From Platynereis dumerilii (taxonomy: Eukaryota > Annelida > Polychaeta > Phyllodocida > Nereididae), in NCBI GenBank assembly GCA_026936325.1, contig JAPTHN010000008.1:47967706-48031705 (forward strand): a DNA stretch of 64,000 nt. The letters are read 5' to 3'. The position numbers were made by a program, and so were the translations under genes. The stretch's first letter is position 1; every line of letters starts with the position of its first letter. Below are positions 44,441 through 56,384 of this stretch, piece by piece. The notes under the pieces were generated by a model. It had not been told where the DNA came from. It was given only the letters and a program-made list of their open reading frames with translations, and did no database searches.

Positions 44441-47400
44441 CCCAATCAGCAACTTTGTTTGTTTGTTTGTTTGTTTGTGTTTTACGCCTCTGCAGCACCT
44501 TAGTGGACTATATCGAGGCAGGCGATCGCCGTATGATGATGAGATGAGATAGGGTTGGTTATATAAAACCTATTTTATTGTTGGAAGTCTGGCATCCTCC
44601 CTAAAAGTTGGGAAATATAATCAATTTTGAGTTAAGAAAAAAATTTTTTGAAAATATCTTTAAATCCGGACCCTACCCTCAAGTTTATATTGACATGTTT
44701 TACCCTAATTTTGGCGATTTCGCGCCTTTTGACGTTTTTTCATCGACCTTCTTGCAGCTGAATAGATATTAAAATTGACTTTCAACTTATGGTATTAATC
44801 AGCAACAGCATTATACATATGTAATGACTGGAATTTTTTGAAAATATGTTAAAATCCTGACACTGCTGTCACATTTAAGAAGATACAATTTTCCCTAATT
44901 GTGGCGATTTTGCGCCTATTGACGTTTTTCCATCTACCTTCTTGCGAATGAAACTAGTCTTCCAACTTATCATTTCAATAAAAATCAAAGTGATACATAT
45001 GTATTGACTGGGAAGGAAAGTCAACAGACCTTATTTTAATCAGTAATGAACTGTTCAAACCCTGCTCCTGCAAGGCCAGAAGTTATGATTGGTACATTAG
45101 TGGTTGTCAATTATTCTGTTGTCAAGGCTGTCAATCTATTATAAGGTAATCAAATCATATATATGGAACAGTTTGGAAGACCCAATTGGACAGCCATGTT
45201 GTTTAAATTCAAGATGGCACCACTGAAAACCAGTTTTCTGTTATAGTTCAGGAACTATATCAGTTAGAGACTTGATTTCAGTGGCTATACCCGCATTACT
45301 AAGGTGAAGAAATTAGATGCACTAACTGTAAACGATTTAAGGGTAGCCATACTGTGAAATTCAACATGACTATACTTTGGTAGCATTTTTTGCAAGCCCT
45401 TGGAGCCAAATAATAGGATAAAAGATTGTTATGGCTGAACCCCCATCTTAGGTGCAACATGTCAGATGTAATTCAAATTGAAGGTATTGGGCAATGTGAT
45501 ATCACATTCCAAGTTCACACTAACCAAGGGCAGTGTTACATTTTTTTCTCTTGTAATTTTATATGTAATAGATCTACATGTGATCAATAACATCTTCAAT
45601 GCATGGTATAATCACAGAGGAATATTCCTCTGTGGTATAACTATCCATCATTGAAATTTTTTGAGATAGACTGAAAATATATTTTGCCTATGATGATTGT
45701 GCAATGGTTCAAAGGAATAAACAACCTGAAAATCACTTCTTGCTGCTGCTAGTAAGGCAATCACCAATCATCAGTACAAACTACTTGGAGTGATGGTGAC
45801 TATTAATCAATTATAGTCTGTTGTCTGATAATAGCAATTAAATTTCAACGAGGCAGAAAGCTACTGAATCACTCCGTACAATGTCATACCAGCTGCAATT
45901 TTAATGTACACCTCATTACGCTTCATGGCTGAGCTATCTAGATTGTACTAGATGTAGGTACCAGTAAATTCTAGATATCTGAAACAATTAGGATATACTT
46001 CAGAATAATTTCTATGTTTAAGGACAGCAGATAATTGGTCTGAAGTAGCTGTGAGAAGTATAGTGTGAACTGAATTATTCCTGCCCATAATTTCAATGAA
46101 AATTCAAGTTATGTTTATATTAGTTAGCAGTCTGTTTGATGCAGGTCATGTATCATGGTCTAAAGTATTCCCACATTAAAGCAAAAGTCTAATTACAGAT
46201 TCAAACAAAACTTATGTTTTTGATGAGCCTGGACACATCATACTTTCAAGTCCTGTGATTTGAATTTGACAGCCTTAATGAAATTTTATTTTACTGAGAG
46301 ACTACCTATGTACACAAGCCCTCTCAACCAATAGCAGTGTCAAATTACACACACATCAATCTGAAGTCAATCAATACTTTCGACTTTAGCAGTAGGCCTT
46401 ATGGAATTTGAAGTTGTAGTAAATTCCTAGACTTCTTCAAAAGCCAAAATTCTGCATATCCCCATCACCGCTTGTAGTCAAGTACAGAACTGAATTTGCA
46501 TTGTACCGATTTCATGCTACTTTATTATTTTAAATTAAGTCAACTTCATGGCCTTGGTAGCTGGAGGAACTGAACCCATTAGTCTACCACCACCCTCTTG
46601 TGAATTATCTGCTGGACCACAACACTCACACAAAATTAGCTTGCAAGTTTTGGTATCCTGTATCTCACAACTATTACACTAGTATTAAAGTAAGAAAGTG
46701 ATTCTTTTATGTAAATAGGCAACTCATTACTTGGTTATTTAGCAACAACTTGAGATTGCAAAAGTTATGAACTGGAAAGAAGGATGAACAATGTAATCTT
46801 GAAGGAAAAGTATAATATTATGCAAAAGACCGTTTTCAACAAAAGCATTGACATTTAAAGCTGCTGAGAATCTCGTCATTGATAGATAGCTGGTCCAGTC
46901 TCCAGCTGGACTTAGTCAAATTTTTTTCTAGAATGTTTAATTTAGTCATCCTGGTGAAACAGTGCTATATACAGTTGTATGGCATCATGTAATAATTCTT
47001 CCAAAGCATGAATTATCTGATATCATTTTATAATTATAGGAATAATGAGATGGCAAATGTTGTAACCATCTGAAAAAGTGTTTATAATACCAGAACCAAT
47101 TAGTCAGTAGCACATAAGTGATGGTCTATGTTAAAAATTGATGATAACTTCCAGCTTTGTGGGAAAATATCCCCCATTTCGGAGCTTAAAATACTGCAAA
47201 AACGCCTAAATGACGGTGTTATATAAATTGGAGGGTAGGGTCCGGAAAGAAATATCTGATCATCATAAAAATGGTACTGCAGTGTTTCTATCTTCCATAC
47301 ACAACTTTTGAGAAGGATGCCAGTAAAATTTTGGTCATATAAGCAACCCTAATACTATTAATTCAGGGATGCCCAGGGTCTTTCAGTTGCCCCAGCATAG

Positions 47401-47466
47401 AACACTGGATACAACCCGCCTCCATTTAATGTCCCATGGGCTCGGACTAAAGCCCAATCAGCAACT
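44441..47466 (-). mobile_element. 5'-truncated SINE (family D) split by a DNA element, with intact target duplication
   Basis: CCCAATCAGCAACT stands at 44441-44454 and again at 47453-47466, a perfect 14-bp target duplication 3 kb apart. Inside the left copy is the SINE tail and 3' body in reverse (44455-44549). Inside the right copy is the middle of the same SINE body (47352-47452), ending at the CTTTAGTCCGAG region, so the tRNA head was never inserted. Between them lies a 2.8 kb block. The full-length sister copy at 10858-11154 shows the two pieces to be contiguous apart from about 20 bp missing at the join. Confidence 0.92.
44550..47351. mobile_element. 2.8 kb DNA transposon-like insertion with long imperfect inverted ends
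   Basis: The left end TAGGGTTGGTTATATAAAAC and the right-end complement TAGGGTTGCTTATATGACC match. Inverted similarity continues inwards through GGCATCCT-CTC-AAAAGTTG and TCCGGACCCTACCCTC, about 130-150 bp from each end. Two tandem units of about 190 bp (44649 and 44841: TTTTTGAAAATAT, GGCGATTT-GCGCC-TTGACGTTTTT, CTACCTTCTTGC) follow the left end. TA at both edges may be the target duplication. No transposase frame is recognisable in the AT-rich interior. Confidence 0.75.
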
Positions 47467-48380
47467 AAACAGGTTTTTATGTTGAACTAAAATCTGACAA
47501 TTACTTTAATGAATTTTCAAAACTGATTTTAAGAGAACTTGCATTTTAAGACAATGTTGCTCCCATTTCCAATACTTATGTTTTTTCAGCCAAACTAACT
47601 ATATTTAATCATGTGCACAAGATGACGTGGTTCAATCAGTAAGCCACATTAGAATGGGATTGTTTTCAAGATGAAAATTAAGGAGGAAAAATGTCATGAT
47701 GTCATGTCTCTTAATTAACCAAATCTGTAGGCATTAATGAACCAACCGTAATACTGCAAAATATTATGAATGTATGCAACGAAATGAAACAATTTCTTTC
47801 TATGTGACTAATACATATGTATGTCCCTATGATAACATGTTTTATAAACTTCATACAATGTAACTTCATCTTAAACATCATCCTCCTCCTGTCCACGTCA
47901 TCATCACAAGCTTTGAGTGTCACAGCACCATCCCTTGAGGGATCCCTTGAGGCATTGCATCTGAGCATTACATCTGAGCATCTCCTAAGCATTATCTGAA
48001 CTGCTGAGCATCAGATTCTCCTGAACTGCTGAGCAGCATCTGAACTTCTGAAGCACAGCTGCCAGGGACCTACTTGACACAGGCTGAGAGGCTGTTGTTG
48101 TCACACAGATCACAGACAGGTCCATTTCACCAGCTGAGCCTTGGTAAATACAAATGGCAATGGACAAACAGAGAGTGATAGACATACTGCTCACTGTCAC
48201 CTCAATAATCCCTGGGAATAATCCCCAGGAATACTCCCCAGTTGCCTGCACATAAGTACTAGGGATTTACTTAGGGTTGAGTTCAGGATGAGGTGAAATT
48301 GTGCAATTTGTTTTTCAATGGAGAGAGCAAAGAAGATGTTGGCCTGTACAGATGTCAAATGCTGTACATGTACGTGTACT
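47467..48380. other. unassigned; CTGAGCAT short repeats
   Basis: CTGAGCAT and CTGAACTGCTGAGCA units repeat imperfectly between 47955 and 48050. Otherwise non-coding. Confidence 0.45.
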
Positions 48381-48530
48381 TTAGATAATCCGGTTGCACT
48401 AAACTCCCACAATGGAACCTCTTTCTCTCAAGTTAATTGGGAACATAGAGCTCAATTAAAACCCTAACAAACCTATTTGGCTGTGGGTTCTTTATGTATA
48501 CCTTAAAGAACCTTTTGCGTCAAAAGTGTG
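48381..48530 (+). repeat. MITE family M2, 3' fragment
   Basis: TTAGATAATCCGGTTGCACT, CTCCCACAATGGAACC, CTTTCTCTCAAGTT and GAACCTTTTGCGT match the right half of the family. The left half is missing. Confidence 0.8.
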
Positions 48531-48611
48531 GGGAGGCCTGGTTCTTCACCTTTGGCTTCTTTTTTTCCCAATATGTTTGTGCTTCTTCTCATTCACATCC
48601 TCCTTATGCTT

Positions 48612-48711
48612 CCTCTTCTCTTCTCTTCTCTTCTCTTCTCTTCTCTTCTCTTCTCTTCTCTTCTCTTCTCTTCTCTTCTCTTCTCTTCTCTTCTCTTCTC
48701 TTCTCTTCTCT
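48612..48711. repeat. (TTCTC)n microsatellite
   Basis: About twenty perfect TTCTC pentamers. The three overlapping S/L/F-rich open frames are this repeat read in different phases. Confidence 0.97.
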
Positions 48712-49564
48712 TACAATCAGTGAAAGTTTGGAAAACAGAAAGATACGTTTTTTTATATCATTTGTTGTTTGCATGACAATGAGAAACTACTCTGAAAGAG
48801 GTGACAGATCAAGACTTAACCTCAGAATATACAATAATTATCACAAACTGACAATGAGCATTGTAAACTTGTGCATAACACCATCTGAACCAGCAGCAAA
48901 ATCAATTAGATTTGAATGAATATTGTGGGTATTACTTCCTAACTTACTTTTTCTGCAGTGTTAATAGCTGACAACGACAGTTCTTAAACTGAAAAAAGGC
49001 TTTGTGGTAAGTTATAAGTTCTGTAACTCTAAGGCCATGTCGCGAATAAGCCTGAAGCAATAGACAAGCCAACAAACTTCTAGAATCAGAAAACTAACTT
49101 GACTTAAGCAACATCTCTCTCTATGTGCACTATTGATATCTGAATAAAGGAGAAGTGTAATTACTTGGCACAGCCAAAGAGGTGCTAATGGAAAAGGTAT
49201 TCGTTTGCTCTTTTTTCTGTTTCTGAAGGCAAAAAGTATGATGGTTCCTGTTATTCAAATTACGAAGGATATCATGTTTTCTGTGTGTCAGTTCCTGTGT
49301 CACTTCTTTTGTCACATCCTGCCAAGTGCAATCGTTTGAAATAGGCCTTTGGGATTTGGCGATAACTCGATGCCAATTATTTTGCGTTTTGTCGTAAATG
49401 TCTCTAATGGATGAAATCATACATCTGGGAACAATCATTATGCAGCAAGTGATATGGTGTTGTTGCTGCCTTTTCTATGAAGTGACAGAGTACATATAAA
49501 TGCATCGGAAAGGAATTGTAGTCTTTCAATGTTTTGTTGCTAAAAGATACAAAGTCATGTTATA
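48712..49564. other. AT-rich non-coding stretch
   Basis: Nothing recognised. Confidence 0.4.
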
Positions 49565-49853
49565 AACTCTTAACGAAAAGGTATAATATGGAACCTTTAA
49601 GGGTTCTACAAGCGGGTACAGATAAGGAACCCTAAAAGGTTCATTATTCAACTTTCAAAAAGGTTCCAACTGCAAACAAAGACAACACTTAGATAATCCA
49701 CCTGCACTCAACTCCCACAATGGAACCCCTTTCTCTCAAGTTAGGAGCATAGACCTCCATCATATGGCCTTCCCACCAGTACTGAACCCTTTCAATTCAG
49801 CTGAACCCTTAACAAAATCTTTTGGCTGTCAAGAACCTTTTGCGTTAAGAATG
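49565..49853 (+). repeat. MITE family M2, copy 4
   Basis: ACTCTTAACGAAAAGGT at the left and AACCTTTTGCGTTAAGA at the right. The interior matches 28461-28777 almost end to end. Confidence 0.88.
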
Positions 49854-50582
49854 TACGACTGTGATAATTCATACAACCTCTTAAGATATGCATTTTTTCT
49901 GTACATTTCACACGCAAGAACTACAGATATACCCTCTTTAGAGCCATATCGACATGTGTGTTGGTGTGTAGCTCCTACAGTAATATCAATCTGTTAAAGG
50001 TCTTCAGCCCTTCACAGAGTTCTTTTTACACAATAAGGCAAACATAGATGGTAAAACCCAGACTGCATATAGCATTTCACACTCTGTGGCATTCTAGATT
50101 ACATCTTGCGAACATTCTGAACTTGTGTATACAGAGTTTTTAAGACATATATATCGACATGTGTACAAGTGTAGAGCCTTCTTCCATGCACTGTTCATTG
50201 GCGCTCTGCATATAAGATATCCTTATGCCAGATATCTTGGATTTTCTATCTCAAAATGATAAAGATTCCCTTTCTAACACACAATTGAAGATGTTGCGAT
50301 GAAAGGTTTTGGTTTCTAACTTCCTAATCTGGTATTTGACTAATGTTGCTCTTCATCAGTTTTCCCAGAAATTCTGATGAATTGTAGATATATTTGAAAC
50401 CAAGAAGTTTTAATCCTCTGTCGTGTATTCTTACTGTAGGTAGTTACAATGCAGAAACCTGAAAATGTGAAAGGAATGAAACATTTGGCAAAGAAACTGC
50501 AATGTTTTAGAATTTAGTTTATCACTACATTATCTCAACATTGTTAAAAACAATGCTAAATTTTTGAATTGGAAGATATTCA

Positions 50583-50818
50583 TATAGACAGAACGACAAG
50601 TGTAAGAAGACATCACACAGGGAGATTGTGGCATCTCCACTCTACATCTGTCCGCCAAACATCTATCAGTAACCCGAGACGCAGTCAACTATGTAAAGCC
50701 ATTTCACCTCGGAGACAAATTTGGGAATCGCTTGGTTACCCGTGCTGTCTGTGTCTGCAGGAAGGTTCCGCTGTTTGTCGCTGACCAGAGCAAATTTACC
50801 GTTCTGATTCTGTGGTTC
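50583..50818 (+). other. GC-richer open stretch, unrecognised
   Basis: One plus-strand frame is open from the stop at about 50597 to 50818 without a usable Met. It includes VNYVKPFHLGDKFGNRLVTR followed by AVCVC. Base composition is higher in GC than the surroundings. No flanking acceptor and donor of quality were found, and no family was recognised. It may be a decayed transposon gene or chance. Confidence 0.2.
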
Positions 50819-51042
50819 TGAAAGCGGGCGGCATTACCGGCAATGTATGCATGAGCGGACGAGTCAAAAAGCAGAAGCCGTGATGACAGAGACGTAATAT
50901 GCACACTGACAGAAGTGGACACAAGTGGGCAGAGGCAAATAAAAGAGATGTAGAGAAATAGAGCAGATAATATGCAGGGTATATAGAGCAAAAGGGTTGC
51001 AACCTGCACTGCCCTGGGGGGGGACCTGTGGGGGTTGCTGAC

Positions 51043-51182
51043 AGTGGCGGATCTAGGGGGGGCCTACCCTAGACCACTGAGATTAATTATAGTATTTTGA
51101 AGAAAATACGCTGTGACGTGGGCTCACGAATGCCGAAACATGCCCTCCTACCCCCCAGAAGACCCGGTCTGGATCCGCCACT
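51043..51182. repeat. short MITE with AGTGGCGGATC ends
   Basis: AGTGGCGGATCTAG at the left and CTGGATCCGCCACT at the right are inverted. The 140 bp between is non-coding. CAGTGGCGGATC-type ends occur on widespread hAT-like MITEs, but no 8-bp duplication could be aligned here. Confidence 0.65.
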
Positions 51183-53756
51183 AAGTGATGTCATAAACTA
51201 CTAAAAGGATTCATGGCTATATCATTATATTCACATAAAAAAATTGAACTGCACATAATTAATTGATAACTTTTAAAGATAATGCTGTTCTAAATCTCAA
51301 CTCCTTTTCCTTGTCAGCAGGGTTACTTCGTCACTTGAAGCGTTGATCTTTCAGTAAGTTGGACTGCTCCTTTGTAAGTTAAGCCTGAAACTCCAGAAAA
51401 TGTCCAGAATCACTGACTTGATTCCATTAAAATGAGACTTGCAATTGGTGTGTCCTATTAGTCATTTGCCTATGCTAGGGAAGTTTTAAAAGAACCCAAA
51501 ACATGGGAAAGGGTGTAGGTCTACCTTACTGGCTCAGAACTGTATTTTCTCGCAATTACGTCAGCCTTTATATGTAGATATAGTTGGTCATTGGACATAG
51601 TAAGCTGACAAAACACCGAAGTGGCTATACACTTCCTTTATTTTGGCACGGACTGACAATCCAGTATTTATTTTCACTGACATTTTCACTGCTATGTTGA
51701 CTTGCCAACAAAAACGCTGTAACAACAAATCTAGCATTATGCACTGTGTCACAACTGGTCAGAACAGAGGATAAAAAGGTTGTCGAAAGGCCGACCGATA
51801 TGTACACTGCTGAAACCCTGTATTACAAGTCCATTAGAAGTCCAACAACTTGACCGATTAGTTGTACGAAGTTTGACCGATGGTTGCGGACCATATAAGC
51901 TGTAACGGATGACACATGCTGAAAGGCGGATTTTCCAGCATTGCTTTTTAGGTTTTCCAAACATATGGGACAAACATAAACTGCACACTGTGCTATCTTG
52001 ACTTGACATGCTGATTGTAATGACATCGGGAAAGGGACAGTGAAGCAGTTTATTAGTATTTTGACTAAAAGATAGGCCTATACATGCCTCCACAACTGAT
52101 AAGGTTTCACAATTATTTTTTTTGTCCATGGCATAAAGATCTTTTTAAAGAATCCTTATAAAATATTAGAGACGATATCATTCAAGCAAATTATATAATC
52201 AGTATAATGTTATTCAAAATAATGAAGAATGATGAGTGATTTCTATAGAATACAAGAGATGTGTAATAAGTCATGATGGTTTTAGGATAATACTTGAGTG
52301 CTTCCAAACATAATCTGTTGCTGCTTCTGAATCTGTTCTCCAAATTTGTGTAGTTTTTTCTATTCGTCGATGGTCGCTTATTATTTAAGCAACGTTAAGA
52401 CTGATGCACGGTGTACAATTACTACATTTCCCACTTGTCCCTCTGAAATTCACATGCTTACATTATTCCAAGGGCATCATTTTAAAAAAGTAGCTCAAGG
52501 ACATTCTTGGAAAAACACAGATTCCAATGATGTCCTTGGAGGCAAAGCCTTCTTTTGATGCAGAAATGTATTTAATCCTTCAATTGCATAATGTAATTAA
52601 ATTTTACAAGATAAATGCAGGAGAACATGTCAATAAAGAAAGGATTTTTGCTGATGTTGCTGATGTTTACTGATAAATACCTATGACGAACTCTGTAAAT
52701 GTTTGAATGGGCGAAATGCCCTTTTCAAGTCAATGAAAAAATATTAGAATTCTCATCTATTAAAAATTGATCCAATAGTCCGATATCATCTTTTCTTAAG
52801 TATTATTATGACACAAATGGACAAAATGCTTCATTATAACTAAGACCATGGCTGTTGCCTTCTCCCTCACCAAGTGTATCCAATTTATCTTATTTTTTCA
52901 AACTGTTGCATAATTAAGGGATGTAAAGACACAATCACTCACTCACTTCCTTTTTCTCTTTTAAAAATTGACTCACTTTTGATATCTCAAGGACTGATGA
53001 AAACACATATTATAACAATGTCCTTGAAAGGAAAGCTTTCTTTTTTCTTCTTCAACCACAAACTAAATGTATGTAATCCTCTCAAATATCAAAGATGTAA
53101 TCAAATTTAGGATAGCAAAAAAGAAACCTGCATTACTTCAATGATCTTTGGACTACAGCTTTTTTTGCATGAAAATTCCTTTCAAATTTGATTAAAATGC
53201 GTTATCATGAACCTTAGAGAAAGATTAACAATAGAAATCGATTTAAAAAATGAAAATAAAACCAACCCGTTTGAATATTTGATGATTTCACATTAAGCGC
53301 ATATCTCTCAGAGAGATAAACCCGAATCGCATGAGGGATAATCAATTAGAATAATAAAAGATTTTGGTATGGTAATGAAAATCTAATGGGATTGGATCAC
53401 CATTTCAACATTTGCCATTGTGTTACTAAAACATTGTTATTGCAACAAAATCCACAATGATTCTGCAAATGGGTTTCTGCAATAATATTTATTGAAAATA
53501 TTGTTGCATCAAATTGTCAGATTGACAATTTATTTCTTTATTTTGGATATTGTTGCATACAATTTTCAAAGTAGAGGCTATTTATTTATTTCCTTTTGCA
53601 TGCTTAAGCAATTTTAATGTAAGAAATTTTTAGATTCAGATATGAATTATTATAGATGTTTTGTTAGAAGTTGCAGACAGTTTCTTTTTTCTATAGTTGT
53701 GTTAAAAGAAACTTTTAGGTCCAGGAGGTATTAATTCAGCTAAGTAATCAATTCAT
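51183..53756. other. AT-rich non-coding stretch, probably intronic
   Basis: No exon pair or repeat ends recognised. 53250-53400 is complex sequence with TAAT-rich words. Confidence 0.4.
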
Positions 53757-53831
53757 CGTGTTAGCCCTAACAAAGCGTGCAGCCATCTCACTACATCATT
53801 TGAGCTGACTCAAAATTTCGAATTTTACAGA
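53757..53831 (+). repeat. palindromic MITE, family M1, right-end fragment
   Basis: CAGCCATCTCACTACATCAT, TGAGCTGACTCAAAATTTCG and AATTTTACAG match the right third of the family. The fragment ends 35 bp before the acceptor of the second exon. Confidence 0.8.
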
Positions 53832-53866
53832 TAAAAAAATTAATTGATATATTCTTCTGTTTTCAG

Positions 53867-53926
53867 TGTGTCAGACCTTGTGGGCAACCCTCCATTGGTA
53901 CAGTTCATTGTGTTCAGCTCTGTCGG
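53867..53926 (+). CDS. internal exon of an unidentified gene (60 nt, phase 0-0 possible)
   Basis: ATTCTTCTGTTTTCAG is a strong acceptor, and GTAAGT at 53927 with a T-rich follow-on is a strong donor. All three frames are open over 60 nt. In phase 0, which the exon at 25781-25861 would supply, the product begins CVRPCGQPSIG and ends VHCVQLCR, with four cysteines. Joined to the first exon this gives six cysteines in 47 residues, a plausible disulphide-bonded extracellular module. Frame +1 would give a hydrophobic peptide instead (SDLVGNPPLVQFIVF). No family was recognised. The exon pairing is inference. Confidence 0.55.
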
Positions 53927-54389
53927 GTAAGTTTTTTTTCAATTAATATTTATTTTATTTGAGTGTTGATATGGTCTTGGACTGTTAAACCAAAATGATG
54001 CAGCTCTGTCCAAGACATTTAATAAGATAAAATCAATTCACATGCATCACATAATATAGTATTGTATACTGTACAATAATGGTCCCTGCATTATTAAGCC
54101 ATCCTCCCATGGTCATGAAGTTTTATCTTATGGGGGCGCTGTTGCTGTTGCGGTGCAATATGCATTTAAGTAAAAGATGGTCATATTAGATTCTAAAGGT
54201 TATCCTATAACAGAGTGCCATATAACACAGGAAATAGTGAAAATATTTTTAATCAAATGAATTAGCGAATTTGTTTTAAAATAAATGAGTTAACATATCA
54301 AATTGTGAAGAATAATAATTCCTCAATGTTGATTCAACCTATACAATAGTCAAGTATCTTTATAGAACTGTATTGCCTTCCTCATTCAC

Positions 54390-55400
54390 ATCTTTTTCTT
54401 GATACAAAAATAGTGGAAGCAACATCATAGATTTCTGCAACTCCCACAACACTACAGATAGCAAAGACACCAGGCGTGTAAGCAAACACGATGGCGGCCA
54501 TTGTTCTGGTGACTCTTCTGTTTGAGAGACAGGAACAGACACCATTGTTCAAGTCACGTGCCAGTGATTACACCACAATGCTTTCAAATCATGGATGCAC
54601 AGACTGACAAACAATTAAATCCTCCACATCTCAGACCAAACAATAAACTACAATAGTATGTTTTTCTTTCAAACCATATCTGTGTCTATAGATATTGTCA
54701 CACGGGATGAATATAGAGCATGGTTGAGGCCATTGAATTCCAAAAGGAGTACAAACATAATCTTCTGACAACTCTTTGAGCAGATTCGAACATAGGTGAT
54801 AGGTTGGTAGTAATTACTTTTCATTGTTAAATGAGTTGTCACAGCTGCTGCTCATAGTTTGGATAGCAGAAGTTTTGGTTTACATTTAAAAGGGGTTTTC
54901 AGAAAGAACAAGAATTTTTGGATAAAGTATTTTTACCCTGAAATTGAGCGATGCTTTAATTTTTATCATCGGTTTGCCCTGCAGTTTACCATTGATATGA
55001 GGCACTTAAACTATCATGGTGATTAATTTTCTTTAAGAAAATATGATAAGCTTAATTTTTGTATATATCCTGATGCATTGACTTTCCTTCCTATTGTCAG
55101 TCACGGAGATCAATCAAAATCATGGTTGTGTTTACCTATAATTCTTATGAGCTGTAACTGTCTCAGCATCTGAACAGAAAACACCCTACCTCTCTTTCAT
55201 TTACCAAAATGATATCCCAGAATACACATGCCCTACATTTTAAGGCACCTTGAAAAACTTCATGGAACAGAGGAACCATATTTTCTGTCTCAGACATATT
55301 GATCCAGCGCTTTCATCAAACTTTCATTTTCCTGAACTTGTGGCACGTGGCACAAATTTGTTTCATGAAATTTCTTCATGAAAATTCTCTCTAAATTTAC
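54390..55400 (+). repeat. duplicated segment D2, arm 1 (inverted partner at 62475-63420)
   Basis: This arm is similar in reverse complement to 62475-63420 over most of its length. Landmarks are CACGTGCCAGTGATTACACC (54556) with GGTGTAATCACTGGCACGTG (63307), AACCTATCACCTA-type sequence near 54800/63090, and TTTCATGAAATTTCTTCATG near 55359/62490. Colinear order is kept. No exon was recognised in it. Confidence 0.8.
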
Positions 55401-55613
55401 GGGCCAAAATAAAGTTCCGAGCAATTTACTTGATGTGAATGTTGTTGCATGGGCTGAACTTTGTTGCACTATATGAAATGCACAGGAAGGGAAGGAGAGT
55501 ATATAATGAATCAGGTGCATGGTGGTTTACAAGATATGTGAAATATCTGGCTGAATTTTTATCTACCCCATTTCAGTGACTGAATGACATAACTGTTCCG
55601 AAAGAAATAAAGT

Positions 55614-55644
55614 TAAACCACGTTTAACATCAAAACGTGGTTTA
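55614..55644. repeat. perfect 12-bp hairpin
   Basis: TAAACCACGTTT (55614-55625) and AAACGTGGTTTA (55633-55644) form a perfect stem with a 7-nt loop, followed by a T-run (55649-55653). No terminator role is claimed in this genome. Confidence 0.75.
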
Positions 55645-55699
55645 GACTTTTTGGCGAAATAGGGCCATAGTCTTAGACTAAGTCCCACTAAAGTGAAGA

Positions 55700-56380
55700 C
55701 TCCCAAAATGCTAGACAGCCAGATAGCAAGCTACATGTGAAAAGACGCCAGGCAGACAGAGTATCATTCCTCCTGAGTAATATAAAGAAGATTCAGCAGC
55801 AAGGATTTCTCCAGTCCTTCTCTCTCTCATCCAATGATCTTTGCTGTATGGAAGACCTTCAAAGTCTTGATGGCTAAAAACTTCCTGTCTTTGAAATTAA
55901 AATCAAGGAACGTAATGGAATATTGCAAAGATATTGGAAAGAGGCGACTTGTGTGCAAGAACGTATTTGAAATGGCAAAAAAGGCAAAATAACATTACAT
56001 GTATACAGAGTGTGGTGTATGACCATGGAAAGCATGACCTTTCTGTCTTCAGAGATGGACCTTTTAAGGAGCAGCCCTTCTGTTGGTGTTAGGGTGTGGA
56101 CTTACGACCTTTATCGATGGATCTTTCGCACCTGAACCCGCAATATGACCTCGGCTTATTGACATTTTGGCTGCATCTGCATTTTATCAAGCTGAATTTG
56201 GTGTTTGAAGGCGAAGAGGTGGTGCATGGAATAGACATTTTTTTTAGTAACCCTCTAATTGTTATTGAGTTTACTTTTAGAGGCTTGTTGGTAGTCAGTT
56301 GCTTCAGCACATGATCTCGCAGAACTATTTCCTTTAATCTGTCTCTATCCTGCAGCCTGTTTGCTTGAAGAAAATCTGAA
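55700..56380. other. unassigned non-coding stretch
   Basis: Nothing recognised. The opposed open frames at 56089-56314 overlap each other and have no splice or family support. Confidence 0.35.
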
Positions 56381-56384
56381 ATGT

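Noticed and set aside
48494-48919. 141-residue and overlapping open frames
   Set aside because: Driven by the (TTCTC)n array, which has no stops in any forward phase. No splice or family support.
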